39,676 nt of DNA from assembly GCA_905182355.1 (NCBI GenBank), contig CAJJBH010000001.1:1-39676 (forward strand). The letters run 5' to 3'. Below, one piece after another: positions 33,499 through 39,676 of this stretch. Position numbers and translations under genes: made by a program. This DNA comes from an uncultured Paracoccaceae bacterium (GTDB taxonomy: Bacteria > Pseudomonadota > Alphaproteobacteria > Rhodobacterales > Rhodobacteraceae). Below the pieces are notes generated by a model. That model did not search any database. It saw nothing but the letters and a program-made list of their open reading frames with translations, and was not told the DNA's origin. Positions within the stretch are counted from its first letter, which is position 1, and each line of letters begins with the position of its first letter.

Positions 33499-34500
33499 AT
33501 GAAGTTTTTTACAGCTGCCGCAGTGGCACTAACAATGACGGTATCCGCAAACGCAGTGCAAGCTGCTTGCGATGACGGCGAAATCGTAATCAAATTCAGC
33601 CACGTTACAAACACTGACAAGCACCCAAAAGGCATCGCGGCCTCTTTGCTTGAACAGCGCGTGAACGACGAGATGAATGGTAAAGCCTGCATCGAAGTGT
33701 TTCCGAATTCGACCCTTTATAACGATAACCAAGTGCTAGAAGCTATGCTGCAAGGCGACGTTCAACTGGCGGCACCATCATTGTCCAAGTTCGAACAGTT
33801 CACCAAGCAATTCCGCATCTTCGATTTGCCATTCATGTTCAAAAACATCGATTCAGTTGACGAGTTCCAAAACTCTGACACTGGCCAAGCGATGAAACAA
33901 TCCATGACAAAACGTGGTCTTTTGGGTCTGGCGTTCTGGCACAATGGCATGAAGCAAATGTCAGCAAACGTTCCTTTGAACACACCATCAGATGCAAACG
34001 GTCTGAAGTTTCGTGTCCAAAATTCAGACGTTTTGAAGGCACAGATGGCAGCAATGGGTGCGTCCCCACAGCCAATGGCATTCTCAGAAGTATATGGCGC
34101 CTTGCAAACAGGTGTTGTGGACGGTCAAGAAAACACATGGTCAAACATTTATGGCAAGAAGTTCTTTGAAGTTCAAGACGGTGTGACAGAAACAGATCAC
34201 GGCATCATCGATTATCTGCTTGTGACTTCAACTGACTTCATGGACAGCCTACCAGCTGATGTGCGTGACCAATTGACAACGATCATTAATGAAGTGACTG
34301 CAGCGCGCAACGCTGAATCCACATCAGTGAACGCAACAAACAAGCAGGCGATTTTGGACGCTGGTGGTGTTGTACGCACACTTAACGCAGCACAGCGCGA
34401 AGAATGGGTTTCTACAATGAAACCGGTTTGGGCACAATTTGTTGGCGATGTTGGCCAGGAAAACATCGACGCAGCTCAAGCGATCAATGCCAAACACTAA
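33499..34500 (+). CDS. dctP: TRAP transporter substrate-binding protein DctP
   Basis: 333 residues from ATG 33499, with a strong GGGAGGAG site. Residues 1-22 (KFFTAAAVALTMTVSANAVQ with A) form a Sec signal peptide, cleaved before ACDDGEIV. The mature chain has HVTNTDKHPKGIAASLLEQR, LKFRVQNSDVLKAQMAAMGA, EVYGALQTGVVDGQENTWSN and DGVTETDHGIIDYLLVTS, the DctP family pattern with the substrate-salt-bridge arginine in KFRVQ. It binds dicarboxylates such as succinate, fumarate or malate in the periplasm and passes them to DctQM. The first gene of dctPQM is separated from dctQ by a hairpin. Confidence 0.93.
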   Translation: MKFFTAAAVALTMTVSANAVQAACDDGEIVIKFSHVTNTDKHPKGIAASLLEQRVNDEMNGKACIEVFPNSTLYNDNQVLEAMLQGDVQLAAPSLSKFEQFTKQFRIFDLPFMFKNIDSVDEFQNSDTGQAMKQSMTKRGLLGLAFWHNGMKQMSANVPLNTPSDANGLKFRVQNSDVLKAQMAAMGASPQPMAFSEVYGALQTGVVDGQENTWSNIYGKKFFEVQDGVTETDHGIIDYLLVTSTDFMDSLPADVRDQLTTIINEVTAARNAESTSVNATNKQAILDAGGVVRTLNAAQREEWVSTMKPVWAQFVGDVGQENIDAAQAINAKH

Positions 34501-34516
34501 AGGTTATTAGGCCTGA

Positions 34517-34545
34517 ACGCCCGACTGGTTTCTCTGGTTGGGCGT
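34517..34545 (+). terminator. Intra-operon hairpin between dctP and dctQ
   Basis: ACGCCCGAC (34517-34525) pairs with GTTGGGCGT (34537-34545) through nine pairs, one of them G-U, followed by the T-rich ATTTCTTAT. It lies 16 bases after the dctP stop and just upstream of dctQ. Partial termination or 3' protection here would give more binding protein than membrane subunits. Confidence 0.7.
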
Positions 34546-34576
34546 ATTTCTTATATTGTTTCGGGAGGGCAGGGCC

Positions 34577-35266
34577 ATGGCACAACGCTATGAACCCAAG
34601 ACAGCATTTGCGCGCTTTATACACGAGTTTGAAGAGACCGTGATTGCACTGTTGCTGGGCGTTATGACCATGATCACCTTTGCCAATGTTATTTTGCGAT
34701 ACGGTTTTGCATCTGGGTTGATATGGGGTCTGGAACTTGTGACGTTTCTTTTTGCTTGGTTGGTGCTTTTTGGTATTTCCTATGCGGTCAAAGTCACTGC
34801 ACATCTTGGTGTCGATGCCGTCATCAATCTGTTTTCACCGGCGCGGCGCAGGTTTTTCGCCTTGATCGCGGCTGCTGTCTGCATCGCCTATGCATCGTTG
34901 TTATTTAAAGGTGCGTGGGATTATTGGGCAAACTTTGCCAACCTTCCACAAACCACAGGCCGCTGGTTTCCGACGGGTTTCGAAGAGATGAGGGGCACGT
35001 CATATCGTGGCTGGTATCCAGCAAATGACATACCTTTTCCCGAATGGTTGCGCTGGATCGAACCGATAATGAATGACGGTGATGAATACGAGAAAATCCC
35101 ACTGTTTATTCCTTATTCCATCCTACCAATTGGCATCGGTTTGCTGTTGTTCCGGTTTATCCAAGCTACCATTCGTCTGATCAAAGGCGAGACGGAAAGC
35201 CTGATTGTCAGCCATGAGGCTGAAGACGATGTCGAAGCTGTCAAACACATGAACCAAGGAACCTGA
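34577..35266 (+). CDS. dctQ: TRAP transporter small membrane subunit DctQ
   Basis: 229 residues from ATG 34577, preceded by GGGAGGGCAGGG. An in-frame start at 34538 has no such site. Four hydrophobic helices are visible: VIALLLGVMTMITFANVILR, GLELVTFLFAWLVLFGISYA, FFALIAAAVCIAYASLLFKG and LPIGIGLLLFRFIQATIRLI. Between the third and fourth lies an unusually long polar loop of about 60 residues (WANFANLPQTTGRWFPTGFE and on), and the C-terminus is acidic and cytoplasmic. DctQ scaffolds DctM and contacts the loaded DctP. dctM starts four bases after its stop. Confidence 0.9.
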   Translation: MAQRYEPKTAFARFIHEFEETVIALLLGVMTMITFANVILRYGFASGLIWGLELVTFLFAWLVLFGISYAVKVTAHLGVDAVINLFSPARRRFFALIAAAVCIAYASLLFKGAWDYWANFANLPQTTGRWFPTGFEEMRGTSYRGWYPANDIPFPEWLRWIEPIMNDGDEYEKIPLFIPYSILPIGIGLLLFRFIQATIRLIKGETESLIVSHEAEDDVEAVKHMNQGT

Positions 35267-35270
35267 CATC

Positions 35271-36665
35271 ATGGAAATTGTAATTCTATTTACTATGGTC
35301 GTTGGCCTGATGTTGATTGGTGTGCCGATTGCTGTGTCGCTTGGTATGTCATCGATGGTCTTCTTGCTGGTGCTGAGTGACACGTCACTTGCGTCCATTG
35401 CACAGACGATGTTTCAGGCAATGGCCGGACATTACACTTTGCTTGCGATCCCGTTTTTCATTCTTGCCTCGACGTTCATGTCGACGGGTGGGGTGGCCAA
35501 ACGGATCATTCGGTTTTCCATCGCATGCGTTGGACATCTGCGCGGCGGTTTGGCGATTGCAGGCGTGTTTGCCTGTATGATTTTTGCGGCCTTGTCAGGG
35601 TCTTCGCCAGCCACTGTTGTTGCCATCGGATCCATTGTGATCGCGGCAATGACACAAGCAGGATACACCAAGGAATTCGCGGCAGGCGTGATAGCCGTGG
35701 CAGGTACTTTGGGTATTTTGATCCCACCCAGCATTGTGATGGTGGTTTACGCCTCCGCTACGGATGTGTCTGTGGGCCGGATGTTTCTTGCAGGGATCAT
35801 TCCAGGGCTAATGGCCGGTGCAATGCTGATGATCACGATCTATGTCATGGCGCGGATCAAAAAGATGCCAGCAGGTGAATGGCAAGGATGGGGCGAAGTT
35901 GGCCGCAGTTTTGGCGATGCGTTCTGGGGGTTGATGCTGATCGTGATCATTATGGTTGGGATTTATGGCGTGCCAGGATTGACCAAAGCGCTGTTCACTC
36001 CAACCGAAGCTGCCGCTGTGGCGTCTGTCTATGCGTTCATTGTAGCGGTGTTTGTCTACCGCGATTTGGGGCCACTTAGTCGTCCAGAGGGTGAGAAAAA
36101 CCTAAGTTTACTGCAAAAACCGCAGGCCTTGGTTACAGCGTTTTTTCACCGTGATGTGCGTGACGCGCTGTTTGAAGCGGGCAAGTTGACTGTGACTCTG
36201 ATGTTTATCATCGCCAACGCACTGATCTTGAAGCACGTCTTGACGGATGAACAAATTCCGCAACAGATTTCAGCGGCTTTGTTAAACGCAGGCTTCGGCC
36301 CCGTGGTGTTCCTGATCCTTGTAAACGTGATTTTATTGGTGGGTGGTCAGTTTATGGAACCCTCAGGCTTGTTGGTTATCGTGGCGCCATTGGTGTTCCC
36401 GATTGCGATCGAGTTGGGTATTGATCCGATCCACTTGGGTATTATCATGGTGGTCAACATGGAGATCGGGATGATCACGCCGCCAGTTGGGTTGAACCTG
36501 TTTGTGACATCTGGCGTGGCGGGTATGCCGATGATGTCCGTGGTCCGCGCTGCCTTGCCGTTCTTGGCTGTGTTGTTCGTGTTCCTAATTATGGTGACCT
36601 ATATTCCGATCATCTCGACACTCATACCGAATGCGGTAATGGGGCCAGAGATCATTACGAAATAA
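35271..36665 (+). CDS. dctM: TRAP transporter large permease subunit DctM
   Basis: 464 residues with about 12 transmembrane helices, the sodium-coupled transport channel of the dicarboxylate TRAP system. Typical stretches are VGLMLIGVPIAVSLGMSSMV, LAIPFFILASTFMSTGGVAK, ALSGSSPATVVAIGSIVIAA, GTLGILIPPSIVMVVYASAT and the C-terminal LGIIMVVNMEIGMITPPVGL with NLFVTSGVAG. The gene is complete and in phase. It is the last gene of the operon; thirteen bases after its stop the terminal repeat of a broken IS30-type element begins, so the native transcription end may be displaced. Confidence 0.93.
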   Translation: MEIVILFTMVVGLMLIGVPIAVSLGMSSMVFLLVLSDTSLASIAQTMFQAMAGHYTLLAIPFFILASTFMSTGGVAKRIIRFSIACVGHLRGGLAIAGVFACMIFAALSGSSPATVVAIGSIVIAAMTQAGYTKEFAAGVIAVAGTLGILIPPSIVMVVYASATDVSVGRMFLAGIIPGLMAGAMLMITIYVMARIKKMPAGEWQGWGEVGRSFGDAFWGLMLIVIIMVGIYGVPGLTKALFTPTEAAAVASVYAFIVAVFVYRDLGPLSRPEGEKNLSLLQKPQALVTAFFHRDVRDALFEAGKLTVTLMFIIANALILKHVLTDEQIPQQISAALLNAGFGPVVFLILVNVILLVGGQFMEPSGLLVIVAPLVFPIAIELGIDPIHLGIIMVVNMEIGMITPPVGLNLFVTSGVAGMPMMSVVRAALPFLAVLFVFLIMVTYIPIISTLIPNAVMGPEIITK

Positions 36666-36678
36666 TAAAACAGCCCCA

Positions 36679-37471
36679 GTGCGTTCAATGGATCATCGCA
36701 ACATCTTTGCTAAAATATAGGTAGGAGTCTTAAAGCCAAGCGTTTTTCTTGGGGGCGTATTCACGCGCATTGCAACCAAATCAAGATTGTCTTGAGAATA
36801 CACAGCCAGATTGGTTTTCTTTGGGAGGTCTTGGCGAAGCAAGTGGTTGGTGTTTGCGTTCGTGCCACGGTGCCACGCATTGCCCAGCAGGGCCGTGCAA
36901 AGCATGATCCTGAGAGGGTGCTTGGCGGGTCGCAAAAGTAAATGTCGACTTTTGTTGCCAGTGTGATCTGTTTGTGCTGCGCCATTTCAGGACCGCGATC
37001 CCATGTCAAAGAACGCATCACCCCCTCCGGCAAAGACTGGATGCGCGCTTCAATGCCCCCATGACGCTGGCGGTGTTTTCGCCCTCGACCTTGAACAACG
37101 CGATAGGCGTACGTGATACTTCGCGGCTAATTGTCGAGGTTGACCGGCAGATCATTCAATAAATGTGTCGAAAGTTGAAGCCCTGCCCAAGGCCCCGCGA
37201 TATTTCCTCGCGGTCGCTCAATCGTAAAGCACGGTTGGAACATACGCGGGCACGAGGCTCAATGCCCCCGGTCACAGCAAGCACACCGTGGACAGAACCC
37301 GCATGCTTATTGAGCGCACGGCCAATCTCACTCAGCGCAGGCACCCCTTCCAGCGGTGCCATAGTTGACGTTTCTCACGATGGCTTAATCCTAGTCGACC
37401 TGTCGCGGGCATTTTAGATCCTTCACCACAAACACCTAAATATCAGATGTGTGATGACCGATTGAATGCAC
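36679..37471 (-). mobile_element. IS30-family element, internally deleted, with both terminal inverted repeats
   Basis: The ends are inverted: GTGCGTTCAATGGATCATCG and following bases at 36679-36704 against the complement of 37447-37471 (GTGCATTCAATCGGTCATCA and following), with a few mismatches. Total length is 793 bases, whereas intact IS30-type elements are usually about 1.1 kb. The minus-strand transposase inside is broken. No flanking target duplication is obvious by eye. Insertion lies just beyond dctM. Confidence 0.85.
36693..37412 (-). pseudogene. IS30-type transposase, frameshifted with internal deletion
   Basis: The minus-strand start at 37412 reads MPATGRLGLSHREKRQLWHR, then after a frameshift near 37343 LSEIGRALNKHAGSVHGVLA and RALRLSDREEISRGLGQG, the N-terminal HTH of IS30 transposases. 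After STISREVSRT a central segment is missing, and FKVEGENTASVMGALKRA, SLTWDRGPEMAQHKQITLAT and the C-terminus GTNANTNHLLRQDLPKKTNL with NTPPRKTLGFKTPTYILAKM follow in different frames. Part of the DDE domain is lost, so the product is not functional. Confidence 0.85.
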
Positions 37472-37790
37472 CGTGGCTTGGTTATGAATTATTCGCTGGG
37501 TGCAAATTTTGGAACAAGTGGGCCTAAATTTTTGGCCTAAGTGCCTTTACTGCCAGCTTAAATGCATGGGTCTTCAGTCGTTCCGGCCAGCTAAGCTCTA
37601 CTGGCACATATCGGTACACGGACGATCAAAATGCCGATAATAAATTCATCCGATATGAAACACGTTACGACTTTAGTAGTGCTGTTAAGGCACTGACGTT
37701 TTCTTTGGGGATGTCAAAACATCTTCGCTTTCTTGAGCCTGTGTAATCCGAATTGGCAGAGCCCAATTGCGCCGCGTCATCGGTTGGGCC
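37472..37790. other. Unassigned DNA between the IS30 and IS3 remnants
   Basis: No open frame of useful length, no recognisable protein fragment and no RNA gene. An A/T-rich GGCCTAAATTTTTGGCC stretch near 37522 has internal symmetry. Confidence 0.4.
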
Positions 37791-37823
37791 CCTCTCGGGA
37801 CATTGCTACGCAATACCCTGCCG
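37791..37823 (+). repeat. 33-bp hairpin repeat, copy A
   Basis: Starts CCTCTCGGGACATTGCTACG and ends CCCTGCCG. It contains the stem ATTGC/GCAAT around TAC. It matches 39518-39550 at 27 of 33 positions, and two of the differences are compensatory in the stem. A third, weaker version is in the IS3 copy B (minus strand near 39370-39400). Confidence 0.6.
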
Positions 37824-38055
37824 TACAATGCAAGGCTGATCTGATCTGGCGTAACCGTTGGGACACACGATCAGGCTGAGGGCCCGATATTCCAGTATAT
37901 CAATGGTTTCTATAACCCGCGCCGCCGTCCTTCGTCGTTAGGCGGCAAAAGCCTCTTTTCACACATGCAGGCATGTGCTGTCAGGCAGTGCTTGGCATTT
38001 GAGCGAAAGGCCGCATAAATGAATTCAGAGACTGGAACATAAGCGGGACAAGACC
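37791..38055 (+). mobile_element. IS3-family 3'-end remnant, copy A (plus orientation)
   Basis: Encodes the C-terminal end of an IS3-type transposase (QAEGPIFQYINGFYNPRRRP, then SSLGGKS, ending LAFERKAA), frameshifted by a 2-base deletion relative to copy B. The element end GGGACAAGACC is at 38045-38055. 37807-38013 is an inverted copy of 39177-39385 (about 93 % identical by hand count). A perfect small hairpin CACATGC-AG-GCATGTG lies inside at 37962-37977, and interrupts the usual spacing between LGGKSP and LAFERKA. Confidence 0.8.
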
Positions 38056-38115
38056 GGACCTTGGTCAGTTTTTCTCGTGAAGCCTTGCAGCTTCCACATT
38101 GCCGGCATCCGCCAA

Positions 38116-38661
38116 TTACGCAGAATTTTTCCATTTTACTGGGTTAATGTAAACGATGCCATCATCGACACTAACCATTACTTCGCCGTCCTGAATATTA
38201 ACATGGAGCTTCATTGTACGGCTAGCCAACTTACCCAGTTCGCTGGTGTCTTTCTCCACTAGGTTCAACACCCGTAGGTTATCAAATCGGGTGGTGCTGT
38301 TTTTGATCTTCTCCCACCAAACCTCAGCCGCGCTGCCACCGTAACAATAGACAACCACCTCGTTGGATTTGCCACAGGATTGACGAACAATCTTCTCGCT
38401 GGGGAGGCCCAACGCCACCCACAACTCAAGCTCACCACTCAGGCTTTTCTGCCAAATGTCTGGCTCGTCATCCGATGAGAGACCTTTGGTCATTTCCAGT
38501 TGCTCATTGGCGTTTAGTGCAAAAGCGAGAATACGGACCATTAAACGTTCATCCGTTTCTGAGGGATGTTTGGCAACAGTCAGTTTATGGGTCTCATAAT
38601 AGTGACGATCCATATCGGAAACGGACAGTTCAACTTTATAAATGGTGGCTTTTTGCGCCAT
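38116..38661 (-). CDS. yaeQ: YaeQ family protein
   Basis: 181 residues from the ATG at 38661, the same length as E. coli YaeQ; the frame extends upstream to 38778 but without likeness. It opens MAQKATIYKVELSVSDMDRH and has TVAKHPSETDERLMVRILAF, TKGLSSDDEPDIWQKSLSGE, LELWVALGLPSEKIVRQSCG, VVVYCYGGSAAEVWWEKIKN and TMKLHVNIQDGEVMVSVDDG, all colinear with YaeQ. The fold is a PD-(D/E)XK-nuclease relative with no settled function. Compared with the E. coli LWIELGLPDE segment as I recall it, this has LWVALGLPSE, so one acidic residue is changed. It is intact and enclosed by inverted IS3 ends, suggesting transfer from a gammaproteobacterium-like source. Confidence 0.92.
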   Translation of the reverse strand: MAQKATIYKVELSVSDMDRHYYETHKLTVAKHPSETDERLMVRILAFALNANEQLEMTKGLSSDDEPDIWQKSLSGELELWVALGLPSEKIVRQSCGKSNEVVVYCYGGSAAEVWWEKIKNSTTRFDNLRVLNLVEKDTSELGKLASRTMKLHVNIQDGEVMVSVDDGIVYINPVKWKNSA

Positions 38662-38996
38662 GATTAATTCCAGAATTACGAAGATAGGGATGCCTAATGC
38701 CTCTAGTGACTTTGTGAAAGCGGATAAAAGGGATTTCGAAACTGGATCGGCCCAGTGCTGCCGTTCGTCGGCTCGCACAGCGCTGCAATGCTGCAGACAG
38801 GAAACCGACCGAAGAGAGCGATGCGTTTTGTTGAAGTGGAAATCTGAAGGCCCCAGCCTGCCACGTCCTATTGTGCGTAGTTTGTTGATAAGGTGAGCCT
38901 AGAGCTGTGGGAGCGTTGATTGCGCCATGCCAAATTTTACTATTTCGAACTTTTGGCGCATCTACAATTTTACAGAAATATTAAATCGTGGCTATT
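38662..38996. other. Interval between yaeQ and the glycosyltransferase remnant
   Basis: About 335 bases in the divergent space. No gene recognised. The region in front of yaeQ has only a weak ribosome-binding site (CTGGAATTAATC before ATG) and no clear promoter. Confidence 0.4.
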
Positions 38997-39134
38997 ATGG
39001 CTAAACCTGAGGTTAGCGTCTGCATCCCAGCTTACGGCATGAACGGTTACGGTGCCTAATACCTTGACGCGTCCTTGCCGAGCAAGGTTTTTTGAACTTC
39101 GAAGTGATCGTATCCAATTAATCCGTTGGCGATT
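38997..39134 (+). pseudogene. Glycosyltransferase family 2, N-terminal remnant
   Basis: From ATG 38997 the frame reads MAKPEVSVCIPAYGMNGYGA, the typical GT2 opening strand and nucleotide-binding loop, but the next codon is TAA where a sense codon is expected, followed by YLDASL. After a frame change, AEQGFLNFEVIVSN and another TAA follow. The gene stops at the IS3 end at 39135, so the catalytic DxD region is gone. It was probably cut by the insertion. Confidence 0.75.
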
Positions 39135-39465
39135 GGTCTTGTCCCATTTGCGTTCTGGTCTCTGAGCTTATTTATTCGGCCTTTCGCTCAAAAGCCAAGC
39201 GCTGCCTGACAGCACATGCCTGCATGTGTGAGAAGGGGCTTTTGCCGCCTAACGACGAAGGACGGCGGCGCGGGTTATAGAAACCATTGATACACTGGAA
39301 TATCGGGCCCTCAGCCTGACGGCGTGTGTCCCAATGGTTGCGCCAGATCAGCTCAGCCTTGTATTGCACAGCAGGGCATTGCGTAGAAATCTCCTGAGAG
39401 TGATGGATTTGAAGAACGTCTCACCCATCGAAGTGTCGTAACAATTGCCCTTGCCACTCCTCCAA
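39135..39465 (-). mobile_element. IS3-family 3'-end remnant, copy B (minus orientation)
   Basis: The minus-strand frame 39172-39369 encodes QYKAELIWRNHWDTRRQAEG, PIFQCINGFYNPRRRPSSLG and LAFERKAE. Further upstream, in another frame, NCYDTSMGETFFKSI (39397-39449) gives the DDE-domain end with its glutamate. The terminal sequence GGTCTTGTCCC is at 39135-39145, the complement of copy A's end. The two copies therefore face each other and enclose about 1.08 kb. Frames are broken, so it cannot transpose itself. Confidence 0.8.
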
Positions 39466-39517
39466 TACCCGGCAGTTCATTGAAAATGCACAAGAGGGGG
39501 CGTAGCCTGCAAAGAAA

Positions 39518-39550
39518 CCTCTCGGGCCATTACTGCGTAATGCCCTTCCG
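39518..39550 (+). repeat. 33-bp hairpin repeat, copy C
   Basis: Reads CCTCTCGGGCCATTACTGCG and ends CCCTTCCG. The stem ATTAC/GTAAT around TGC replaces ATTGC/GCAAT of the copy at 37791, and GGGC/GCCC pairs outside it, so the structure is kept while the bases change. Confidence 0.6.
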
Positions 39551-39623
39551 GTCAGTGGATTGCCGCTTTTTTTAGGACTTCCCACTTGTCTTATCCAGAA
39601 CCTGGCTCTTGTGCTATACAGGA

Positions 39624-39660
39624 GCCGTTGCCCAGCACGGCATTTATGTCGGGCAACGGC
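39624..39660. other. Hairpin with 10-bp arms near the window end
   Basis: GCCGTTGCCC (39624-39633) and GGGCAACGGC (39651-39660) are perfect complements around 17 bases. It could be an IS end or the terminator of a gene outside the window; the context is cut off. Confidence 0.45.
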
Positions 39661-39676
39661 GAGGGTCGGATTGTTT

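Noticed and set aside
36679-39465. An active composite transposon
   Set aside because: Both IS3 copies are 3' fragments with frameshifts, the IS30 copy has an internal deletion, and no target duplications were seen.

Overview
The window looks like chromosomal DNA from a marine alphaproteobacterium of the Rhodobacteraceae (Roseobacter group). This is inferred from the protein sequences and gene order: a cysG-DUF2849-cysI-cysH-DUF934-fpr sulfur cluster, an isolated infC with a non-AUG start, a zapA preceded by a coiled-coil gene, a kbl-tdh pair under an XRE-cupin regulator, and a dctBD-dctPQM TRAP system. Both ends carry decayed genes and broken insertion sequences, which suits an IS-rich genome such as Octadecabacter, but the genus is a guess.

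Layout. 1-2035 is a graveyard: an IclR regulator broken by a 17-bp tandem duplication, a glutathione-dependent alcohol dehydrogenase start fused by deletion to a frameshifted MBL-fold hydrolase, and a decayed sulfide:quinone-oxidoreductase-like flavoprotein. 2217-4523 is a hybrid histidine kinase with a CxxCH-bearing sensor domain. 5116-7997 is the threonine-to-glycine pathway (tdh, kbl) and its likely regulator. 8345-10830 holds an exported dienelactone hydrolase, a VOC gene fragment, a small membrane ORF, and a double-winged-helix HxlR-type regulator divergent from a VOC protein. 10905-13305 is a RimB/RimK/AstE-like operon. 13306-14355 is repeat- and palindrome-rich and contains one 40-residue lysine-rich gene. 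14356-18196 is housekeeping: tkt, a coiled-coil gene with zapA, and grxD with bolA. 18385-20381 is an XdhC-like molybdoenzyme maturation pair. 20464-22913 holds infC, an alanine-rich membrane-anchored repeat protein and a TauD-like dioxygenase. 23008-28437 is assimilatory sulfate/sulfite reduction, with an Lrp-type regulator divergent from it. 29038-30219 is a cytochrome P450. 30280-36665 is the C4-dicarboxylate two-component system and TRAP transporter. 36679-39676 is a mobile-element scrapyard: a deleted IS30-type element, then two inverted IS3-type 3' ends enclosing an intact yaeQ and the start of a dead glycosyltransferase.

The features most worth a second look are a DctD that has lost both the Walker A lysine and the sigma-54-contacting GAFTGA segment beside a perfect 20-bp palindrome; the island between inverted IS3 ends carrying yaeQ; a small hairpin repeat whose copies show compensatory changes; a 158-bp dispersed repeat that includes the 3' end of a small gene; and the kinase with a possible c-type heme. 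I found no convincing tRNA, rRNA or CRISPR array. All similarities are from reading the sequence, not from database searches.
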